DNA from: Psychrobacter immobilis
GTDB lineage: Bacteria; Pseudomonadota; Gammaproteobacteria; Pseudomonadales; Moraxellaceae
Direction: 5' to 3'
Length of the DNA stretch: 64,000 bases
Assembly: GCA_904846145.1 (NCBI GenBank)
Contig: CAJGZL010000001.1
Location: 1,240,001-1,304,000, forward strand
Shown here: positions 58,595 to 64,000 of the stretch, piece by piece
How positions within the stretch are numbered: position 1 is the stretch's first letter
How the letters are laid out: each line of letters starts with the position of its first letter
Notes under the pieces: generated by a model
Databases searched by the model: none
What the model was told of the DNA's origin: nothing
The model's input: only the letters and a program-made list of their open reading frames with translations
Program-made: the position numbers and the translations under genes

Positions 58595-59644
58595 TTAAGC
58601 TGTCAGTTCTTGACGCACAATCGCAGCACCCACACTCAATGCTTCTAGCTTGCCTCGAGCCACTTGGCGAGATAGAGGCGCCATACCGCAGTTGGTCGAA
58701 GGATAGAGCTTGTCTGCATCGACGAATTGCAGGGCTTTACGTAGCGTATTGGCGACTTCTTCAGGAGTTTCGATAGTATTAGTCGCTACATCGATAGCAC
58801 CAATCATCACTTTTTTGCCGCGAATCAGTTCGATTAGATCCATCGGCACGTGCGAGTTTTGACACTCAAGCGAGATAATATCGATGCTTGACTGTTGCAG
58901 CTTCGGAAACGCTTTTTCATATTGACGCCATTCTGAGCCTAGCGTTTTCTTCCAATTATTATTGGCTTCGATACCATAGCCGTAACAGATGTGCACTGCC
59001 GTCTCGCACTTTAGACCTTCGATAGCGCGCTCTAAAGTAGCCACACCCCAGTCGTTAACATCATCGAAGAACACGTTAAAGGCGGGCTCATCAAATTGGA
59101 TAATATCCACACCAGCCGCCTCTAATTCGCGTGCCTCGTCATTAAGGATTTTAGCAAATTCCCACGCCAATTTTTCACGGCTTTTATAATGACTGTCATA
59201 TAGCGTATCAATCATGGTCATTGGGCCAGGCAATGCCCATTTAATCGGCTGATCGGTTTGTGCGCGTAAAAACTTGGCATCGTCAACGAAGACAGGCTTG
59301 GTACGGCTTACCGCACCCACCACGGTTGGCACACTAGCATCATAACGATCACGGATTTTGACCGTCTCACGCTGCTCAAAATCGACGCCATCCAGATGTT
59401 CAATAAAGGTAGTGACAAAATGCTGACGGGTCTGCTCGCCATCACTGACAATATCGATCCCTGCATGAATTTGCTCTTGCAAGGATACCCGTAGCGCATC
59501 TTGCTTGGCATCAATTAACTGCTCACCTTCTAATGCCCAAGGAGACCAAATTTTCTCAGGTTCTGCCAGCCAAGATGGTTTGGGTAAGCTGCCAGCGGTT
59601 GAGGTCGGTAATAATATTTGTTTTGGTGATGATGTTGTGGTCAT
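58595..59644 (-). CDS. mesD: Folate-independent methionine synthase MesD (core MetE)
   Basis: 349 residues, corresponding only to the C-terminal catalytic half of MetE, without the folate-binding N-terminal domain. Zinc ligands are visible as VHICYG, ISLECQN and STNCGM. The substrate barrel signatures DGEQTRQHFVTTFIEHLDGV and LPGPMTMID are present. The adjacent DUF1852 gene identifies it with the MesD class described in Acinetobacter (Price and colleagues), which makes methionine with MesX and oxygen. The methyl donor is not known with certainty. Confidence 0.88.
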   Translation of the reverse strand: MTTTSSPKQILLPTSTAGSLPKPSWLAEPEKIWSPWALEGEQLIDAKQDALRVSLQEQIHAGIDIVSDGEQTRQHFVTTFIEHLDGVDFEQRETVKIRDRYDASVPTVVGAVSRTKPVFVDDAKFLRAQTDQPIKWALPGPMTMIDTLYDSHYKSREKLAWEFAKILNDEARELEAAGVDIIQFDEPAFNVFFDDVNDWGVATLERAIEGLKCETAVHICYGYGIEANNNWKKTLGSEWRQYEKAFPKLQQSSIDIISLECQNSHVPMDLIELIRGKKVMIGAIDVATNTIETPEEVANTLRKALQFVDADKLYPSTNCGMAPLSRQVARGKLEALSVGAAIVRQELTA

Positions 59645-59698
59645 ATTGATTTATCTTTTATATTTTAATGGTTTATATTTAAGCGGAGTTTTGGTTCA

Positions 59699-60718
59699 TT
59701 AAGCAGCGCGTTTTTTAGGAGCAGGCTTTTGAGCTTCATAGTTTGCTGCCCATTGTTCAAGAATACCTTGATACGGCTTGATAAACTCTTCTTCGGTGAA
59801 CTTACCTTGCGTTACCGCCATTTGGCTGCGCTCTTCGCGGTCATAGACTATTTGCGTCAGCGAGTAGTCTTGATATTTTAAGCTCGGTTGATATATCTGC
59901 GCTGCGGTTGAGTTGGCATTATAAATCTCAGGGCGATAGATTTTTTGGAACGTCTCCATCGTCGCAATGGCGCTGATTAGCTCAAGATCGGTATAGTCAC
60001 TTAACAAGTCACCAGCGAAATAAAACGCTAAAGGCGCAGCACTACCAGCAGGCATAAAGTAACGAACGGTTAAACCCATTTTATGAAAATAATCATCGGT
60101 CAGTGAATACTCATCCTGTCTGTACTCTACTCCTAATACTGGATGCTGATTGGCTGTACGCTGATAGATTTTGCTGGTTGATACACTCAGACAAATTACA
60201 GGATCTTTGGTAAAGTTGGATTGGTAGGCCTCTGACTGCAAAAGGTATTGAAACAATTTGCCATGCAAATCACCAAAACTCTCCGGTGGTGGAGATCCTG
60301 GGTTCTTATCGAAATGATCTAAAAGTACTACGCTAAAATCATAGTCACGTACATAAGAAGAGAAACTATTGCCAATCATACCCTTGATACGAGTGTTATC
60401 TTTGTGATCGATAATCGTAGTTTGTAGCATCTCAATAATAGGAAATGCATCACCCTTGCCTTCGATATCCATATTGGCTGAAATAATATCAACCTCGACA
60501 GAATAGCGGTCGGCGCTTGGATTATCCGAATGCGCCAAGGCATTAAAACGATTGTTGATCATTCTTAGAGTTTTGCTTAAGTTTTCTTGACGATGCTCGC
60601 CACGTGCTAGATTGGCAAAGTTCGTAGTCAGACGTGTACTGTCTGCAGGACTATATCCCTCATCAAATCGGATACGCTTAATGGAACAGCTAAACTTATT
60701 ACTCAATTGGTTACTCAT
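59699..60718 (-). CDS. mesX: MesX (DUF1852), partner of MesD
   Basis: 339-residue DUF1852 protein (NKFSCSIKRIRFDEGYSPADS start, RGEHRQENLSKTLRMINNRFN). In Acinetobacter this family, named MesX, is needed for MesD methionine synthesis. A TTG at 60730 also opens the frame; the ATG at 60718 is preferred. The order mesX-mesD-flavin reductase with short gaps (54 and 44 bp) indicates an operon. A MetR-box-like palindrome lies about 105 bp upstream. Confidence 0.88.
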   Translation of the reverse strand: MSNQLSNKFSCSIKRIRFDEGYSPADSTRLTTNFANLARGEHRQENLSKTLRMINNRFNALAHSDNPSADRYSVEVDIISANMDIEGKGDAFPIIEMLQTTIIDHKDNTRIKGMIGNSFSSYVRDYDFSVVLLDHFDKNPGSPPPESFGDLHGKLFQYLLQSEAYQSNFTKDPVICLSVSTSKIYQRTANQHPVLGVEYRQDEYSLTDDYFHKMGLTVRYFMPAGSAAPLAFYFAGDLLSDYTDLELISAIATMETFQKIYRPEIYNANSTAAQIYQPSLKYQDYSLTQIVYDREERSQMAVTQGKFTEEEFIKPYQGILEQWAANYEAQKPAPKKRAA

Positions 60719-60821
60719 GGTGACTCTCAACTTTAATTATTTTGGATAGACCAAATTTCTTTATGAGAGAATCATACCCGAACTATGACATGAATAAAAA
60801 CGACTTAAATTTAATTTATGA

Positions 60822-60834
60822 TGAATAATATTCA
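60822..60834 (-). promoter_or_regulatory. MetR-box-like site upstream of mesX
   Basis: TGAATAATATTCA is a perfect palindrome matching the known MetR consensus TGAAnnT/AnnTTCA. It lies about 105 bp before the mesX ATG. Confidence 0.6.
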
Positions 60835-60923
60835 TGTATATACTTAGCTCATTAAGAGAGTTAGACCCTACGCCAGCATGAAAAATATCCATTATACCGA
60901 GCACAGTTTTTATCATGAGCAAT

Positions 60924-60957
60924 AAAAAAAGCTGCCAATCAATGATTGGCAGCTTTT
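60924..60957 (-). terminator. Terminator of the OmpA-like lipoprotein gene
   Basis: GCTGCCAATCA and TGATTGGCAGC stem with flanking A/T-runs, 24 bp after the stop, ending in T7 on the minus strand. Confidence 0.85.
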
Positions 60958-60980
60958 GGTAAAAATAGGTTAGTAGTGTT

Positions 60981-61865
60981 TTATTGAATAACTGTCACAT
61001 CAAGCGTGACACGGCGGTTTGGCTGCAAGCAGTCAATCTCTTGTTGGCGAGGTAGTGTGGTTGAACATTGCTGGACAGGCTGAGTCTCACCTGCCCCTGT
61101 TGCAATAATGGTATTGGCATTCACGCCTTGATTGATCAGATAGCTGCGTACCGTTTGAGCGCGTTTGATGGATAAGTTCATGTTATAGGCGTCATCCCCT
61201 TTGCGATCGGTATGACCTGTGACGATGATTCTGCTATCACCCATATCTTGATACTGTCTAAGCTTGGAGGCCAGCTCATCAAGCTCTAGTCTTCCTTGCG
61301 TCAGCATGTCTTGGGTATCGGATTTGTCAAATCTAAACAGAGCATCAGCGCCTAAGTTGATCCGCTCTTTGATAGGCGCAGGCGGAACTGGCACTGCAAC
61401 GGGAGCAGGCATCTGCTGGATGATCGTTTGTGTCACTACTTGCGGCTCTTCCACTGGTGGTGGACAATCAGCAGGACTCCAATAGAACTCTTGACCCTTG
61501 AACTGCTTATCAAAGATGATTTTGTATTGGCAGATTTTGACGGAGTTATCTGGCATATAAAATTTCATAATGTAGTCCCATTCGCGGGCATACTGCCCTT
61601 CGCTAAAATGGGGACGACCAAGCAGCTGGTAGACATCATCTTTACCAACGCCAGGACGCATCTTTGATAAGTTCTCTCTATTAGGGAACTGGCCTTGATC
61701 CTGCCAAGCTTTGTCCAAATCTGGAAAGACGATGTCTTGCATCTGCACTTGTCCTTGATCGGTGATGCCATCGCTTAGATGGGTGGTACCTAGACAGCCG
61801 CTCATGCCAAGTACTGCTAAACTCAGTGCGCTAATGCCCGCAACTTTACTTATGTGATTGTTCAT
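60981..61865 (-). CDS. OmpA-family lipoprotein with BamE-like N-terminal domain
   Basis: 294-residue outer membrane lipoprotein. The signal ends in a lipobox (AVLGMSGC, Cys at about 24). Residues ~40-135 resemble a SmpA/OmlA (BamE) fold (MRPGVGKDDVYQLLGRPHFS). A Pro/Val-rich linker leads to an OmpA C-terminal peptidoglycan-binding domain (about 170-294: FRFDKSDTQDM, VTGHTDRKGDDAYNMNLSIK, LQPNRRVTLDV). It lies 89 bp downstream of the adhesin gene in the same direction; OmpA lipoproteins next to trimeric adhesins often assist their surface display. Confidence 0.88.
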   Translation of the reverse strand: MNNHISKVAGISALSLAVLGMSGCLGTTHLSDGITDQGQVQMQDIVFPDLDKAWQDQGQFPNRENLSKMRPGVGKDDVYQLLGRPHFSEGQYAREWDYIMKFYMPDNSVKICQYKIIFDKQFKGQEFYWSPADCPPPVEEPQVVTQTIIQQMPAPVAVPVPPAPIKERINLGADALFRFDKSDTQDMLTQGRLELDELASKLRQYQDMGDSRIIVTGHTDRKGDDAYNMNLSIKRAQTVRSYLINQGVNANTIIATGAGETQPVQQCSTTLPRQQEIDCLQPNRRVTLDVTVIQ

Positions 61866-61904
61866 GTGACTTCCTTTTAAAATTGATCAAATGGTTAGGA
61901 GGGA

Positions 61905-61932
61905 CTTGCACCTTGTTTAACGAAGGTGCAAG
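61905..61932 (-). repeat. Hairpin between the adhesin and the OmpA lipoprotein genes
   Basis: CTTGCACCTT and AAGGTGCAAG, a perfect 10-bp stem with an 8-nt loop and no T-run. It may modulate read-through from the adhesin to the lipoprotein gene. Confidence 0.5.
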
Positions 61933-61954
61933 ACACTACAGGTTTTTACTGTTT

Positions 61955-64000
61955 TTAGAAATGGAACCCTGCTCCAATCGCAGCGCCAGCATTACCTTGG
62001 GTATCTGCTGTACCATTCAATTTCATCACCCAACGACCATTGTCAGAGACTCTCGATAGACCGACAGCAACTGCGCTCTCGCCGTTGTAGGTTGCAATAC
62101 CACCACCAATCAATGAGCGACCTGGTAGGAATGACTGAGGTATCGACGACATTGCCATAGCTGCTGAGATACCAGCATTAGCGTCATCTTCTACTTCACC
62201 TATTTTATAGCCAAGCTCGTTGATGCTGTTATTGATCACATTACCAAAGTTATTCAACTGACCGCCGTTAATAGCATCTGTACTGCCATCAGCGATGACA
62301 CCATCAGCGACACCAGTCACTACTTTACCGCCTGCGTTAATGCCAGTCGCTGTGATGCTTGGACCGTCTTTGATAGTCACACCGTCATTGTTAACGACGG
62401 TATTGCCAGTAGTAACGCTGCCATCATTGCCTAGGTCTATGTCTTTGTTAAGGTTGAAGATGACCTCATTATCATTAGCAGGTTTAGTGACTTTGATGTT
62501 GCCATCAGTGTTGTTAAAGTCAACCGTGCCGCCATTAGCTACATTTGATGAGTTACCACCTTGAGCGGTGACATTGAAGCCTTTATTAGCGCCTGCAACG
62601 ACATTATTTAGCTGACCGACGTTAACGGCATCGGTGTCATTTTTACCAGCACCGACACCTGTGATGACATTGCCGCCATTATTAAGACCTGCATTGCCTA
62701 GAGTCACATCACCTTTGTCACCGCCGGTGATGGTTAGACCGTCATTCTTAACTGTGGTATCACCTACGGTTAGGCCATCACCATTTAGCACGTTATCACC
62801 AGCCGTCACGCTATCAACGTTAAGGTCTTTTGATGTTGCAACCTTATAGTCAGTAGAGCCATCCGCATTGGTAGACTTAGTAACAAGAATGTTATCACCT
62901 TCGGTCACGGTTGATTTGGCTTGAGCGGCTTTGGTGTTAACAGCTTTGATAGCGTCATCAATGGTGTCTTTACCTGTACCGCCAATGTCAGTTGTGGTTA
63001 CGATACCGCCTACATTGGTTGCGTTGCCTCCAATGACGTTGGTAATAGAGCCTGCGGTAGCATTGAGCTGACCACCGTTCACCGCATCTTTGCTGTCAGG
63101 TGCGATAGTGCCGTCAGCAACGTTAATGATTTTGTTGCCACCGTTGTCAAGACCTGTCTGTGAGATTTTGACATCACCAAAGGTTGCACTGTTAAGACCA
63201 GTGAGGTCTTTGGCAAGCTTTACGGTTAATCCATTGTTACCATTAGCAGTGATACCAATATTATTACCAGTAAGCTTAGTAGTATCTGTTACGCCACCTG
63301 TGATATTGAGCGTATCGCCAAGCTTGCTATTGACAGTCGTACCGCTATCACCTGCAAAGTTTAGACCTTTATTCATACTATTATTAGTAGCATTTAACTG
63401 ATTAACGTTAACTGCATCAGTACCAAGAATCCCTGGAGCAACATTACTAATAACTTTGTTGCCTACATCAATACCTGTTTTGGTGATACTCGGACCACCG
63501 GTGATGGTAAGACCTTCTGTGTTCAGTACGCTGTTACCAACGGTCACGCTGTCAAGCTCGGTGAGATCACGAGCCATGACGAGGTTGAGTTTGCCATCTT
63601 TGCTGTCAACGCGTAGGTTGGCGCCTGAGGCGGTTGCACTGTCTGCAAGCTCGCCTTCGATGCTCAAGGTTTCGTTGAGTTTCTTGGCGATGGTGTCGCC
63701 GGTGTTACCAGCAAATTTGAGGCCGTCCGCTAAGGTGGCAACCTCTGTGTCGTCGATGACGATGCGGGTGATGCCGTCTTTGCCATCAACGCCTGGGGTG
63801 CCATCTTTGACGGTGATGGTGCCGTTGGTGCCGTCAGCGCCCGTGAGGCCGATTGAGCCATCTTTACCATTGAGGACAACGCCTGAGATGCCATCTGCGC
63901 CATTAACGCCAATGGTGCCATCTTTGCCAGGTTGTCCGTTAGCGCCTGGGCCACCAACGGTGAGGTCGCTGCCTAAGGCGAAGTCGACGTTGTTGTCGGT
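61955..64000 (-). CDS. Trimeric autotransporter adhesin (YadA/Hia type), 5' part missing
   Basis: The frame is open from the window edge to the stop: 681 residues of the C-terminal part. It begins with a collagen-like segment of G-x-y repeats (GGPGANGQPGKDGTIG and more), then stalk repeats with Hep/Ylhead and neck motifs (DAVNVNQLN, DAVNGGQLN, DAVNVGQLN, DAINGGQLN), and ends in a YadA membrane anchor (about the last 75 residues, AMSSIPQSFLPGRSLIGGG and the GAAIGAGFHF end). It forms trimeric surface fibres for adhesion. The repeated Asn/Gly/Asp-rich units are prone to recombination. Confidence 0.93.
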   Translation of the reverse strand, partial: TDNNVDFALGSDLTVGGPGANGQPGKDGTIGVNGADGISGVVLNGKDGSIGLTGADGTNGTITVKDGTPGVDGKDGITRIVIDDTEVATLADGLKFAGNTGDTIAKKLNETLSIEGELADSATASGANLRVDSKDGKLNLVMARDLTELDSVTVGNSVLNTEGLTITGGPSITKTGIDVGNKVISNVAPGILGTDAVNVNQLNATNNSMNKGLNFAGDSGTTVNSKLGDTLNITGGVTDTTKLTGNNIGITANGNNGLTVKLAKDLTGLNSATFGDVKISQTGLDNGGNKIINVADGTIAPDSKDAVNGGQLNATAGSITNVIGGNATNVGGIVTTTDIGGTGKDTIDDAIKAVNTKAAQAKSTVTEGDNILVTKSTNADGSTDYKVATSKDLNVDSVTAGDNVLNGDGLTVGDTTVKNDGLTITGGDKGDVTLGNAGLNNGGNVITGVGAGKNDTDAVNVGQLNNVVAGANKGFNVTAQGGNSSNVANGGTVDFNNTDGNIKVTKPANDNEVIFNLNKDIDLGNDGSVTTGNTVVNNDGVTIKDGPSITATGINAGGKVVTGVADGVIADGSTDAINGGQLNNFGNVINNSINELGYKIGEVEDDANAGISAAMAMSSIPQSFLPGRSLIGGGIATYNGESAVAVGLSRVSDNGRWVMKLNGTADTQGNAGAAIGAGFHF

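Noticed and set aside
61955-64000. Plus-strand open frames rich in Pro/Leu/Ser across the adhesin
   Set aside because: They are the reverse reading of the Gly/Asn/Asp-rich repeats and have no start signals.

Overview
The window looks like a chromosomal segment of a Moraxellaceae gammaproteobacterium, most probably Psychrobacter. This rests on the overall protein flavour, moderate GC, a dcw cluster of the Acinetobacter/Psychrobacter type without mraZ (rsmH-ftsL-ftsI-murE-murF-mraY), a MesD/MesX methionine synthase module, and short dispersed intergenic palindromes. The genus is an inference; no database search was possible.

Layout. 1-6.2 kb: LysR regulator divergent from a glutathione-dependent formaldehyde dehydrogenase (adhC), a DUF3124 lipoprotein, cardiolipin synthase and rlmA. 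6.2-14.8 kb: peptidoglycan/division genes on the minus strand, divergent from gltX. 16.6-21.2 kb: small hypothetical genes among inverted palindromes, tandem tRNA-Ala and tRNA-Glu, and small membrane proteins. 21.2-24.5 kb: an insertion hot spot. An IS3-family (IS407-like) element with a 4-bp target duplication splits a HEPN/zinc-ribbon gene, and an IS1-family element with an 8-bp target duplication follows. 24.5-35.1 kb: acnA, DUF3025, YdjM-like and YchJ proteins, two YafJ-type amidotransferases (one frameshifted) around a homoserine kinase, and an IS5-type element. 35.2-43.6 kb: core genes hisF, ribH, nusB-thiL-pgpA, glmU and glmS. 43.6-57.9 kb: accessory region. It holds a TspO-like protein, truC, a decayed cardiolipin synthase remnant, a purine cassette (NCS2 permease and 8-oxoguanine deaminase) bounded by two copies of a hairpin element, a decapitated LysR gene fused to a second diverged truC 3' end, two TauE/SafE proteins, a tctCBA transporter, a MatC-like carrier and a GntR/UTRA regulator. 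58-60.7 kb: mesX-mesD-flavin reductase, preceded by a MetR-box-like palindrome. 60.9-64 kb: an OmpA-type lipoprotein and a trimeric autotransporter adhesin that runs off the right edge.

Functional themes. The core genes build cell wall precursors (GlmS and GlmU make UDP-GlcNAc; MurE, MurF and MraY extend it to lipid I; FtsI cross-links at the septum). The accessory genes handle organic acid uptake, purine salvage and folate-independent methionine synthesis. The most useful second-look items are the IS-split HEPN gene, which rejoins in frame; the paired hairpin elements with a conserved 11-nt loop pattern; the truC-tail/LysR scar; and a 59-codon gene at 16788-16967 with a strong ribosome binding site.
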